A stretch of 64,000 nucleotides of DNA, taken from positions 434,001 through 498,000 of the forward strand of contig QQBE01000014.1 of assembly GCA_011316235.1 (NCBI GenBank). Direction: 5' to 3'. Positions within the stretch are counted from its first letter, which is position 1. The number at the start of each line of letters is the position of its first letter. Position numbers and translations under genes: made by a program. Under the pieces are notes generated by a model. The model was not told the DNA's origin. It did no database searches and saw nothing but the letters and a program-made list of their open reading frames with translations. Shown piece by piece: positions 45,701-55,590 of this stretch. The DNA is from Mycothermus thermophilus (taxonomy: Eukaryota; Ascomycota; Sordariomycetes; Sordariales; Chaetomiaceae).

Positions 45701-48152
45701 GAGGCGCATCCGTCATGGAAACATCTTCGGTGGCTTGAGGTTGGTCTGAAGGAGGTTTGGATGTATCGGTGGCGGATGATACGCCGTTCGTCAGCGGGAC
45801 GGCTTCGGCGGTTGCCGCCGTCTCTGAGCTTTTTGCCGACTCGGCAATGTCATCTCGGACTGGCGCCGTATTATCGGAGGAAGAGCGCGGTTTGTTCTGC
45901 GGCGGTTCGCCGTTGATCAAATCAGCAGCTTGGTCCTGTGTTGATGGGATTGGCTGATCGTCCTCTTTCTGTCCGCCATCGCCGTTGACTTGTGGTGGCT
46001 CTGCTGCCGCGACCTCGCTCATCTCCACATCTTGAGCGGTTGTCTCGGCGGCAGCCTCACTCATCTCCACATCGTTGGACTGGGCCTCTGCAGCAGCGGC
46101 TTCGGCTTTGAGCTTCTTCAGCTCAGATTTCCCAAAGAACAGCCCAAGAAGCCCCGAGGGTTCATCCGACTCATCACTTTCATCTTCTTCGTCTTCATCC
46201 GCATCCTCCTCTCCGGATTCCTCCTCTGTGGAACCCAAGTCATCATCCATATCAATGGATTCATCACTGGTATCATCATCACCGGCAACCTCTGCGGTGT
46301 TGTCGGGAGGTGCTGATTCTTCAATTAACTCGTTCAGGTCCGGCAGGTTGGCGTACTTCTCCCGAAGCTGCTCCTGAGTCAGAGCTTCGTCCGACAGCTC
46401 TGATTCCTCATCATCTTCTTCGTCGCCCGACGAGGACATGTTGTCTTCGTCCTCATCTGACGCTTCATCCGACGCATCGCTTGAGCCATCAGATCCAATG
46501 TCTGAGTCTTGGTCGTCGGAAAGCAAGTCATCATCGTTTTCTTCATCATCCAAGTCCTCATCGGAGAGCTCCTCGGTGTCGAACCTGGCTTGTCTTGCTT
46601 GCAACTTCATCTCGGACGCACTGACCGCCTGGTTCAGCGCGGCTTTCACGCGACGCTGTTCCTCGGCCTCCCAATCAGCCAACCTCCGGCGGTTGACCTC
46701 GGCCTTGACGTTTTCCCAAGTGCCTGCCAGGATCTTATTAACGTATCGCCACCTTGCCTTGTTGATCTCGATCTGTTCTCGTTCAAGTTCCTCGGCGGTT
46801 TTCGGTTGAGGGTTTCGACGTCGCCACTCGGCCTCGCAGGCGATAGCGAGGCGCTTGGCGGTTGCCCGATGCCGCTGTTGTTCCAGAAGCATGAGCTTGC
46901 GGAAGTTCGACATTGCTTTGGTCAGATGGTCCATGTGCGCCCACTGCCTTGGGGGCTCCTCCTCCGCCTCGGGCTCGAAGACAGAGCACCGCTCGGGAGC
47001 AAGGATGCCACCAGGCTCCACCTCTTTCTCAACTCTCAAGATAACCTTCGCATCCTGGACCAGCGACTCTTGGGTCGGCCGCGGCCCATCTTCGGATGCC
47101 ACAAACAACCCGCCCTCTTCGACTGGTATTTCCAAGGCCCGTTCAAAGTATTCTTCGAAGGATTGTCCGAGTTTGGGTCGTATGTTCGCTTGGTCACGGT
47201 GGACCAAAGGGATTTCAGTGAGCGGCGGCCTGGCCGCAGCCTTAGCGCGGGTCGCAGAGCGCGTGGAAAAGGGGTTTGTGTGGTCAGAATGGTCATCGGT
47301 TGAGCGGGCATTGCGTGCGGAGCGGCGAGTGCCTTGGGATTGTGGTTTTGCTGGAGTTGTAGGGCGTCGAGGAGATGGGGAGCGACGTCGATTGCGTGCA
47401 GGTGACGGCTTAGCCTCTTGGGAGGGCTTTTTCGGCGGGGCCTTGCTGGATGGCTTCGGCGGAGCTTGCTTGCTTGACGTCGACGGACGTCGGGCAGATG
47501 CGCTCGCAGGAGTGGAAGGGGGATGGCCATTCGCCGAGGTCAGCCGATTCCTTGGGCTTGGTTGCTGGTTGTGCAGGACCTGTCTTGTTATCCGTTTGTC
47601 ACTGGGTTGCAATTCCAGTGGGATTGCATTCAGGCGACCTGACTTGCGCCGGCCATCCTCAGTGATGAAAGTTGATGGCCCGTCGGCTTCGACCTTCTTC
47701 CATGGCGGGGATTCAGGTTTGGGCTTTCGGGCGGTGGTGGTGGGAGTCGTGTCCCGCGTCCGGCGCCGTTTGACAGGGGGCCCATCGGCAGTACTCGGGG
47801 TCTCGCGAGCCCTGCGGATGCCGTTGGCCTGCGGGGTATCTACCGGTGCGTCTTGAGTGGTGGTGGTGTCGGCCAGCGGCTTTTCATCATCATGGGCATT
47901 ATCACGAAGTCCGTTGGATTCGCGGGGCGCGTCGCCAGGTTCATCATTCGAAATGGATGTCGGAGCATCGGACAGAGGTGTGGAGGAGGAACGGTCATAG
48001 CCGGGATGGACCGTATTGTGGTCATCGGTGTTATCGTGGTTGGCGTCGTCATGGTCGTTGTTGACCCCAGCGTTGGGGTCGTCGGCGCCGGAGGTTGAAA
48101 GCGGATCGCGGAGCGTGCATGTTGTTGGGCTCGGCGACGCGATCTTGGTCAT
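42789..48152 (-). CDS. swr1: SWR1 ATPase, H2A.Z-depositing chromatin remodeller
   Basis: Intronless, 1787 aa. The first in-frame ATG is at 48152 (MTKIASPSP); the frame upstream opens only from a GTG. Layout: disordered N terminus with basic Pro/Ser patches to about 330; HSA domain about 400-490 (FRKLMLLEQQRHRATAKRLA); acidic stretch about 530-680, the H2A.Z-H2B-binding region; SWI2/SNF2 ATPase about 895-1180 with ILADEMGLGKT and DEAHNIKNF, LLTGTPLQNNLTELWSLL; a long insertion typical of INO80/SWR1; helicase C about 1450-1600 (LRLDGATKVEQRQLL, FILSTRSGGLGINLTGADT, QDRCHRIGQTRDVHIYRL). It exchanges H2A for H2A.Z in the nucleus as the core of SWR-C. Confidence 0.96.
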   Translation of the reverse strand: MTKIASPSPTTCTLRDPLSTSGADDPNAGVNNDHDDANHDNTDDHNTVHPGYDRSSSTPLSDAPTSISNDEPGDAPRESNGLRDNAHDDEKPLADTTTTQDAPVDTPQANGIRRARETPSTADGPPVKRRRTRDTTPTTTARKPKPESPPWKKVEADGPSTFITEDGRRKSGRLNAIPLELQPSDKRITRQVLHNQQPSPRNRLTSANGHPPSTPASASARRPSTSSKQAPPKPSSKAPPKKPSQEAKPSPARNRRRSPSPRRPTTPAKPQSQGTRRSARNARSTDDHSDHTNPFSTRSATRAKAAARPPLTEIPLVHRDQANIRPKLGQSFEEYFERALEIPVEEGGLFVASEDGPRPTQESLVQDAKVILRVEKEVEPGGILAPERCSVFEPEAEEEPPRQWAHMDHLTKAMSNFRKLMLLEQQRHRATAKRLAIACEAEWRRRNPQPKTAEELEREQIEINKARWRYVNKILAGTWENVKAEVNRRRLADWEAEEQRRVKAALNQAVSASEMKLQARQARFDTEELSDEDLDDEENDDDLLSDDQDSDIGSDGSSDASDEASDEDEDNMSSSGDEEDDEESELSDEALTQEQLREKYANLPDLNELIEESAPPDNTAEVAGDDDTSDESIDMDDDLGSTEEESGEEDADEDEEDESDESDEPSGLLGLFFGKSELKKLKAEAAAAEAQSNDVEMSEAAAETTAQDVEMSEVAAAEPPQVNGDGGQKEDDQPIPSTQDQAADLINGEPPQNKPRSSSDNTAPVRDDIAESAKSSETAATAEAVPLTNGVSSATDTSKPPSDQPQATEDVSMTDAPPQALAPEPERLSVPTIQHPSPETEPTTNAHSPSRSQSPRPSDDTKPTEAETPASASLLNAPKTDSRSTSPQPAVPRTEIPFLLRGKLREYQHHGLDWLASLYANNTNGILADEMGLGKTIQTIALLAHLACHHEVWGPHLVIVPTSVMLNWEMEFKKWCPGFKILTYYGNQEERKRKRQGWTNDDVWNVCITSYQMVLQDQQVFRRRRWHYMILDEAHNIKNFKSQRWQTLLGFNTHSRLLLTGTPLQNNLTELWSLLYFLAPPENGEGGFVDLQEFHNWFSRPESQILESGREQLDDEARAIIAKLHKVLRPYLLRRLKADVEKQMPAKYEHVEFCRLSKRQRELYDGFLSRADTRQTLASGNYMSIINCLMQLRKVCNHPDLFVDRPIMSSFRMQRSVAAEYEQDARLVQKRLEDPSPMKTVNLSFLNMIPTLYEGMSSTHADRIAQLSTHRILLDLRDAQRVRAQNASRPLDPASVKSNLVYLESAARWGRFEELQHCVYVNALRRQQRPIYGRQLIEMLTFDTHRRPFKPRPKIPQKIMSWFEEDSFLLHNAIPTLQQRADSMETTITKFACVTPAVVTGDMTRLLLGERGVAAFREEDLRLSAPVRPAPYMPPERPPDPWHEARMRLSIQFPDKRLLQYDCGKLQVLDKLLRRLQAGGHRALIFTQMTKVLDILEQFLNIHGHKYLRLDGATKVEQRQLLTDRFNHDPRILCFILSTRSGGLGINLTGADTVIFYDQDWNPAMDKQCQDRCHRIGQTRDVHIYRLVSEHTIEANILRKAGQKQILDDVVIQEGEFTTDYFHKLAVRDVIGTDGEVRANEDDLAANAAMDRVLGGVDGKVNPRNVGRALEQAEDQEDVAAARVAEKETQQDDADFLEPQAGATSGASSARVGSTPRDGTAEPGAGDEGVEEGKTDSGPVEYNAFGERMGTIDDYMLRFMTKALEGTPLELPKDKKKSKKGKDMRKR

Positions 48153-48734
48153 GGTCACAGCAGCGTGCACCGCGAGGCGAACAAGACCGAGATCTCGGCG
48201 AATGTGGCATCTGGCGGGCCGAAAAAAAGGTCAGAAAACCGCCAGAACTCGGAGAATGTTGCGTCAAAGTTTGGGCATGTCCACGGCTCGGGGAGGCTCG
48301 CTACGGCGCGATTTGTGGTGGAAATGGAGGTTGCCCGCAAATCTTTGCTAACTGACAAAAATTCACTTGATTTCTCCCATGACTGCCATGCTGAGAAGGC
48401 GATTTCCGCGTCAACGCTTCCAGCATGCCGCACCCTGGTTGGTCGATGCCTGAGGCATCCACGGCGGGGAGCTCTTGGCGTCTCGTCTCTTGCCAATCGC
48501 AGCCAACGGGTGGGGCACGGAGGAGCAGCGTGTCCAATCACAGCTTCTGTGCCTCTGTGCCACCCAAGCCGCGAGCTGCTCTGAGCTTCCGGATTCCGAA
48601 CCACAATCACAACCATCGACATCATCAGACATCGAGAACACCTCCTCCGACCGGCAGGGACTGCGGCACCACCAAGGCATGTTTTGCCAGAATATTCACT
48701 GCGATGCCTTGACACAAGCTAATTGGCTTCCTAG
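48153..48734. promoter_or_regulatory. Bidirectional promoter between SWR1 and NDUFB8-like gene
   Basis: 582 bp separate the two start codons of divergent housekeeping genes. Both promoters must share this space. No TATA box was seen close to either start. Frames of over 100 codons occur here but are shadow or antisense frames. Confidence 0.6.
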
Positions 48735-49402
48735 ATGCTGTCCCGTCGGCTTGTGCGGGTGGCGCCGCTTCGTGCGGCGTCCCTCCTCACGCCTCGACCC
48801 CTCCCCGTCATGGTGCAGCGGCGAACCTTCCTCCCCGAATCCATGGTCGGCAGGAAGGTCATCGACGAGAAATACCCCGACTCCGACTACCCAAAGCTTA
48901 CAGATGCTGAGGACCCGGATATGGTACGTGGGCGTTTGTGGATGGGCGGTGGTGGTGGAGGATGAAATGCCGCGACGACGACGGGCTGACTGTTCCTCGC
49001 GTAGAATGGCGGTTACATCAATCCTCCGCGCATCAAGCGCCAGTTCCGCGACCCGCACGCCGACTGGTGGGATAAGCAGGAGCGCAGGAACTTTGGCGAG
49101 CCCGTTCACGAGGACCACGACATCCTGGGAATGTTCTCACCCTACGAGTACACCTGGACCACCACTGGCAAAGGCTTGTTTCAGATTGGTGTCTTCATCT
49201 CCGTCTTTCTCAGCGTGTGCTACGCAGTCAAGTTGACGTATCCGGACCGCGTTGCTTATCCCCGCGAGTTTGAGGGGGGTCTTGAGAGAGAGCTGGGCGG
49301 GAAGGGCGCCGTCAGGGTGAGTCCTCTGGGCATCATGCTTCTGGCGCTGCAGTGTCGCTAACAGTTATCTAGGCCAGGATGCCAGGCGATCCGGATCCGT
49401 GA
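48735..49402 (+). CDS. Mitochondrial complex I subunit, NDUFB8 (ASHI) type
   Basis: Three exons, 48735-48923, 49005-49316 and 49373-49402, all joined in phase 0, give 176 aa. An Arg/Leu/Ala-rich presequence (MLSRRLVRVAPLRAASLL) is followed by the family core: GGYINPPRIKRQFRDPHADWW, KQERRNFGEPVHEDHDILGM, FSPYEYTWT, one transmembrane helix (GLFQIGVFISVFLSVCYAV) and LTYPDRVAYPREFEGGLERE. The final exon codes only for ARMPGDPDP. It is an accessory subunit of the membrane arm of NADH:ubiquinone oxidoreductase. Transcribed divergently from SWR1. Confidence 0.93.
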
Positions 49403-50462
49403 ACGAGTCGAAGGCATCATTGTGTATATGCGTCAGTCGAAAATTGATTTGATTCCTTTGTCATGTGAACTTGATCCTAAATGTGGCCTCCGTATCCCTG
49501 AACCGGACCGAGGCATCTTTCATCTTCCAGGTTGGCATGGGGTTTTAGTGGTTTTGTGGCACTCAGGTGGTGTCGTGGTCTTGTCATCCGTGCCTGCTCC
49601 AACCCGGTTGAGAACGTGTTCTGCTGATGGAAGTTTCTGGCCTGGTCTACGTGGCCAATCGCTCTGGCCCAGTGGCTTGAGTCTGGAAAAATCCGGAATA
49701 TCCTTTTCGCCCTGCGGATTGATTCTGGCAAGCCCATCCAATCCACCTGATCACATATCCACGCAGTCGTCAAGAGGCCAGGCCTGAGGAAAGAAGACTG
49801 AGGAGCCCATTGTCTCGTGAAGTCCGGTTAAATGTTCTGCCCTCCAATTGCTCCTTTCCCTGCCAATCCCATCGAGCACTCAATGGAGACATTGATGTCA
49901 TCGGCATTGCCTCATATTAACCCTTTCCTCTGGCCCACTACATCCGAAAGCGCGACCCTCCATCCTCCTCCTGGTCTCTCCCAACAACCTGGAACCTGGC
50001 ATATCTTTTCCCATTGATGCCTGGTCTTGAGATGTTCTGGAAGCAGCGTCCGTGTTCTCGGAATAACCTACCTACTATGGCTGCATGCTTGGGTCCTCAT
50101 GGCCGCATGGGGCTAGGCATGCTTAATGCGGAGCTCGGGCATGAGCCTGGTCTGGATGAGCACTTCACCTTTCCTCTCGTTCACTTCGACAAAAGCTCGG
50201 CGTTTTGACATGCCCAATTCTGCCCATGATGCTGGAGGTCTCCTGCTGATCCTGGGCCTCCGAGTTCTTTGGACTCGTTGCCAACTACGCAACGCCTCGA
50301 GGTTTTGGTTTGTCTCATTTTGCTCAGGCGCACATCAGAATTGTCTCTACCTTTCAGCTTCTTTTCCTCTTGCCCTGCACGGCGTTAATCGATTCATTTA
50401 CATCCCTCATTGGTATTCCTCGGTTCTCGACTTCAACGCCTTGCAGGTTGCCTCTGGCAAGG
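49403..50462. other. Intergenic region, no gene seen
   Basis: 1.06 kb. Overlapping frames under 130 codons only. It ends in the promoter/5' UTR of the next gene; the frame of that gene's first exon is open upstream to 50310, but MRYDDWDV at 50463 is the conserved start. Confidence 0.45.
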
Positions 50463-52397
50463 ATGCGCTACGACGACTGGGACGTCATCCTCTTCCCGAC
50501 TGGACGTGACTCCAAGATCCCCTTCAAGGAGTTCAAGGTCGCCTGCCATGTGGTTCCAGACCTGGAGCTCGCCCACCTCCATGGTCCCGTAGGCACGCCC
50601 GTCATGACTTGCTTTGTGCCAAGTCTACCGCCTGGAGCTGGGTTCCAGATTTCCATTCACTGCTGGCGCAAACCGGCTCTGAGCCAGTTCTCTCGCACCT
50701 ACAGCAAACACACTAGTCTGATCAAGTTCGAAGCTCGTATCCTCATCGATGGGCGTCAGGTTGCGTGCGTGTTGGAACCTTCCCTCAGTGACAACCCTCG
50801 TCCAAATACTGACTTCTGATCCAGGTCCACTATCCTCGACCGCGACGTCAATGGGCCGCACTTGATCACTAGCACCTGTGGTTGGTGGCTTCTTCTTGAA
50901 GACATGGTATTTTGTCCTAACCCGCTCTCTCCATATTAGAGTTCACCAAGACCGGGGAGCTCGAACGTCTAAAGTTTCCTCTGTTCCGTCGTGAGCTTCT
51001 CTACCAAAACCATTGGCGACCCGGCGACAACCTCGGCCGCATCAAGATAATCATCAGTGAGGGGTTCCCCCGTGACTCTCTCACCGCGCCTATTGAGCGT
51101 GTCAAAAATATCGTGGCTTTCTCGTTTCAGCATGCCCCGCTTGGTTCGTCTTCACGCTATCCAACTCTCTCATAGTTCACTTGCTAACTGTGAGGTCCCA
51201 GAGATCCTCGAGGCGAATTCGATCGCCTGGCCAAACCAGGCCATGTGGCACACGGCACCGTTCGCCTCCACCATGCCAGTCCCGACATACCAAGTGGAAG
51301 ATGGACCGAGCTCTCACACGCATTCCCCAAACCGCAAATCCATACCTCTGCGCAATCTCAAGACTCCTGGATACCCTGCCGTGACAATGTCCACGCCAAT
51401 GTTCGACAACTCGGCGATCAACACTGGCTTTGGCGGCCTGGCCATGTGCATGGGTGCGGTGGATTTCTCCAACCCAGGAACCACGGGTATTCCACCGTCT
51501 TCGGACCCATGTGCAGAATCAACGTACAATGGTGGGTGGGCTAACTCTACAGAGGGGACGCACCAGCCTGAATCGTGGGACCCGATGATGAGCGTGTGGT
51601 CAGGGCATGAGCAATACTCCCGACATGACATTCATGGCATTTCTGACTCTATTGTGCCCAACTACGTTTCTCTGCCTCATCCTCCACATCCTCAAGTACA
51701 CACCGCATCGGACGTGATGCATGTTTATGAGCCAGGCCTTGACGATGAGACAGCCAAGCTCGGGGTTCCAGCAAACACGCCCATCGACGAGATATCGGAG
51801 GCTGACAGCCAAAATGCTGTGTATTCCACAGTTCAGCAAGCGCACATGTTACCTGCCGATTTTGCCTCACCACTCGGACGCTCGCTGCTCAACCAACCCT
51901 TTCCTGTACCGGGAGTCCCGCAAACCAAGGGATTGTCCGCCATGGACCCAAATCCTGCCAAGCACAGCGAGCCCATATTGCCAAATGTGCCCGGCACAGA
52001 TGGCATGGAAACTTGTCCGACATCCCAGGCGGTGGTTCCCGGCGCTGTAGAGGCGATATGCCCTCCCCAACCATTGGCCCTGCCAGCAGGAGATGCCAAT
52101 CGCAGTAGTCTCGACCTCGCACATGAGAACGATTCCGCTTTCCCGACACCAACAAACACCGTGACGAGCGACCCCAGTTGTGGGAAGGGAGAAAAACGCT
52201 CTACATTTTTCAGTGGTGGGAAAGGAAGTGCGACGAGGAGGCGCACCAGGAACTTTACACCAGCGTCGGTCAGGGCGATCGACGAAGCGGATGAGCCGCG
52301 TCGCATGAGCCCACAGGCCCGGGGCTCGCTCTTTGGCGTGAACGAACCGATGACAGAATTTGGGCAAGAGAAGACAGGGGGTGCGCATATTGCTTAG
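50463..52397 (+). CDS. Conserved filamentous-ascomycete protein, unknown function
   Basis: Modelled as four exons, 50463-50764, 50825-50880, 50940-51143 and 51202-52397, giving 585 aa. The globular N-terminal third holds MRYDDWDVILFPTG, FKVACHVVPDLE, TCFVPSLPPGAGFQISIHCW, FEARILIDGRQVA, STILDRDVNGPH, FPLFRRELLYQNHWRPGD, IKIIISEGFPRDS and RVKNIVAFSFQHAPLEILE, a pattern I associate with conserved ascomycete hypothetical proteins. The rest (about 190-585) is low-complexity and disordered, ending in basic patches (SATRRRTRN). The second donor is ambiguous: 50881 keeps the frame, whereas 50878 would create a stop. No catalytic motif found. Confidence 0.75.
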
Positions 52398-53007
52398 GGC
52401 TGAGCAGGTTAACATTGCTACGCGGTCTGATCGTGGAGGTCGGATAGTGTACCCGACAAGATGGATCAGGTGGATCCGGTGAACGAACGACCGGCTCAAA
52501 CGAGGCAACCTTATTTTAACCTCAACTTGTACCCAACAGCTCCACATATGACGATTTGGCAGGTTCTGTATTGCTACTCAGTGGTTACGTCAGCCCGCTT
52601 GTACCTATTTGTTCATGGCATTGACATCGCGGATTAGGAGAGCCATACGGTCATTTTGACTTCATGATTCATTGGTGCCATTTGACTTTTTGCTTGTTTA
52701 ATTATTTGTTCAGCAATCACCACTTTCCTGATTCATGCGAGTTTTGGACACAAATGCTAGGACTGCGATAGTGCGATCCTTGAAACCTGAGTCCAGGACG
52801 ATGAGATCTATTAATATGGACTGTATCTCTTCAGGCCGGCAGCGTCGTCGAGGATGAAACACCAACTCGCCAACAACATGGGTAAGGTAACGTATATAGG
52901 AGTAGAGACGCCTATGCCATGGATCCAAGGGCCCGTCAAATGCCGAAGGCTTTTTCTCTAAGGCTTTGGATATCTTACAAATGCGGATCGTTTGCGCGCA
53001 GTACTAC
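52398..53007. other. Intergenic region, no gene seen
   Basis: 610 bp of 3' flank; nothing recognised. Confidence 0.4.
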
Positions 53008-53124
53008 CTACGCCTTGGTGGCCTCTTTGAGCATCGCACGCATCAAGTCCGCAGCTGACAACGAACGGCCTTGCGCCTCGAGATAGCACAGAACGTACGG
53101 AACAAGCTCTTTCAAGGCCTCGGA
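53008..53124 (-). CDS. Possible 3'-terminal exon of an unresolved minus-strand gene
   Basis: On the minus strand an open frame ends ...LVPYVLCYLEAQGRS, LSAADLMRAMLKEATKA and a TAG at 53010-53008. It is a compact helical peptide with coding-like composition, and it starts just after an acceptor-like ACTGAGAG. An in-frame stop lies immediately upstream, so it would have to be a spliced exon. No confident upstream exon was found between 53.1 and 54.2 kb. It may be chance or the remnant of a gene. Confidence 0.3.
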   Translation of the reverse strand, partial: SEALKELVPYVLCYLEAQGRSLSAADLMRAMLKEATKA

Positions 53125-54331
53125 CTCTCAGTGCAAACGTTTGTAGGCTACTTTTTTTGCCAGTTAAAGTTCAATCTCAGTACCCCTCAATACATTGTTT
53201 ATCAATTCTTATCTCCTCCCTTATTTTCCCATCAAGGGATGGGAGAAACATTGTTGCAAGTAACGTGGTTCATCCACTTCATGGACACATTGGGTACCTC
53301 GGACACTTTGGTTGCTTTGAACCTGTGGGGAATGGAGTGGCAGAGTGCCCGTGTAACGAGGGTTGAATGTTGATCGTAATAATAGAATGAAAGTGACGAG
53401 CCTGAGGGAGTGTTTGAGGAAAACCGTCCATCAACCACGCACGACAACGTAATCAGGTAACTCTGACCCGCCTCAGAATGCCGGACTCTGTTCGTTTCGA
53501 GACAAAAGCCCCAGGGATATTTTGCGGCTCACAGGAAAGTGGGCCCCATGACGGCGCGACCCAACAAAAGGCAGCAAGGCAACCATTCCACCACCCTACG
53601 CCACATTTCCACAAAGTCCTGGACGGACAGCAAGACGGCTCGGTGTGTTTCGGTTTAGTATGTAAAGGTACATACATGCATAATAGGGTGGAGGTAATAG
53701 GGTGGTGGCGCAGTCTTGCCTGTCCCGCTGGCTCACGCATGAGGACATGAAGAATGGGGGCAACGGGGCTTTCACACCGCCTCTTCCCAGAGCCTCATTT
53801 TTCGTGGGGAGAAGCAAGAAGATGCAGCAGAAAATGTGCACTTTTGGATCTCGGATCCTGTCCATAGGGTGGGTGTGGGGCAAAGCGTGGGAAGCAGAGC
53901 CTTGTGCGGGGATCTTGGCTGCCCATGTTGGTTAGGGATTTGGCATCATCTTGTGCCTGGCGGACCTGGACTTGCGTGTGGGACGAGGAGGTGGGTATGC
54001 TGAGGATAGCTGGCAACATGACGGGAGAATCCTCGAGGGGCGTCGTGGAAGACGAAGTTTGCAGGTATGACGGCGTCCAGAAACACTCTGTTTCCATGAC
54101 ACGAAAGCAACCAAAGTTGGGAAGAGGTGATCAATTGTCAGAGAATGAAAGGAACGCTAGTGACAACACGCTAAATCATCATATCCAAAAACCATAAGCT
54201 ACAGGCATGTATATCCACCACAATGAAGCCATCTGTACTCCGCGCCATTCCATCTCCATATGTTGCATACTGCCAAAGGTTGTGCAGGATCGACCACGCT
54301 GAGCTCTCTGCAGACCAGCAACGGCGATCCT
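53125..54331. other. Gene-poor region
   Basis: 1.2 kb. Short frames on both strands, none with a recognisable domain. Could hold upstream exons for the frame ending at 53008, but no convincing splice set was found. Confidence 0.35.
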
Positions 54332-54930
54332 TTACTGCCAGTTGGGGCTCAGGAAGCTGCCCGTCACATCAGGCATCTGATCCTGGCCAGTGCTGCTTGA
54401 CATGGTAGCGGTTGTCTGGGGACTGAAGGCTCCAGCGTGAAGGTCAAGTTCCTCGTCAGGGACGAGAGGACCTTGAATGTCGTAGAGGCCAACAATGAAA
54501 TCGATCTCCTCCTGGGGTAGTTTGTGAGAGCGTTGAAGATGCTGGCGGTAATGGTCACGGCGGGCGAAGGCGGGGGGTTCCTTTTCCAGCCAGCAGATCA
54601 TGCACATGAACTTGCGTGGTTCCTGGACAGCCCGGATGTGGCGTTGCAATGCGTCGGAGCGCGTGTAGGTCTTGCCGCAGAGACAGGTGGTGCCGGTCAG
54701 GCGGCCATGGCCTGGAGCTGGGGTTGGTAGGGTGGTGGCCGCCCGCTCATCTACGTTCGCCTCCGCTTCACTACCTTGTGGCCTCCTATGTCAAAGTGTT
54801 AAAAAAAAAGTGTTGCTCACATAATCCAAGACCCTGCCACAAGGTCGGCTATTCCCAATTGGCGGTGGAAATCGCTTTGGTCATTTGTTCTGCTTCTGTC
54901 AAAGCCATCGGCATCGTGTTGGTCGGCCAT
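54332..54930 (-). CDS. Small C2H2 zinc-finger protein (copy A)
   Basis: Two exons on the minus strand, 54930-54821 and 54785-54332, joined in phase 2 across a 35-nt intron (GTGAGC...CATAG with a run of nine T), give 187 aa. After a 60-residue acidic/polar N terminus come CLCGKTYTRSDALQRHI, then CMICWLEKEPPAFARRDHYRQH with a second His at SH, each fitting a C2H2 finger. The C terminus is Ser/Thr/Pro-rich. It is probably a nuclear DNA-binding protein. It is paralogous to the minus-strand gene at 58919-59385 (shared DHYRQHLQRSHKL versus DHYTQHLRHKHKL; the same intron position and length). It is divergent from the C2H2-ankyrin gene to its right. Confidence 0.75.
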
Positions 54931-55590
54931 GTTGGTGTTCACCTCTGGAAGATACATCGGCGCGCTGTTCGTGGGTATCGCTGTCCTGAAGTCCCGTGGG
55001 TGTAATGCCAGTGAAGAGTCAAGTGAAGGCAGCAGTGGTCAATCAGGTCCCTGAGTGGGTAATGGGGTGGGGAAAAAGGAAAGACGGAAGGGTTGACTCT
55101 TCAGGTTTTGAGTGAAAGATTGGCGGAACACGGAAGAGAAAGGATCAAGATGTACTACACAGTAGTCAGGCGAGCAAACGTGGGAGGTCAGGATTTTAGG
55201 CATCGCGGTCCCTCTCCCCCAAGGCCAGAATCCTCATGCCCGCATCAAAGACAGCAGGTGGGCATGTCGTATTTGTCCAATCTCAGGTACCTGACTAGAC
55301 AGACTGTGGCCTGCGCAAAGGCTAGGGAGGTACTCCAGGCATTCATACGCCAATTTTTCCTCGGACCGACAACACCTAGGTACGTACCTACCTGAGTTTG
55401 TATGTATGTACATACTTGATGTTTCCAGGTTCCAACTTCGCATGCGGATATGCGGACACCGTACCATATAACTAGGAGGTGCCTGCGATCCATCCACCCT
55501 CATAATAACCCTTCTTGCTGCATGCAGCAATTTTCGTCTCGATTGGGATCATATCCGTCTCCCTGCTTGCCCTGAATCTTAGCTTTTCAA
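54931..55590. promoter_or_regulatory. Bidirectional promoter, ZF-A / ZF-ANK1 pair
   Basis: 660 bp between divergent starts. It contains ACCTAGGTACGTACCTACC at 55374-55392, an inverted motif of the CCTAGGTA type seen in several intergenic regions of this window. The equivalent region of the second pair is 552 bp. Confidence 0.5.

Noticed and set aside
46509..47856. Long plus-strand frames (264 and 333 codons) within SWR1
   Set aside because: Antisense shadows of the repetitive, acidic and Pro/Ser-rich parts of SWR1.
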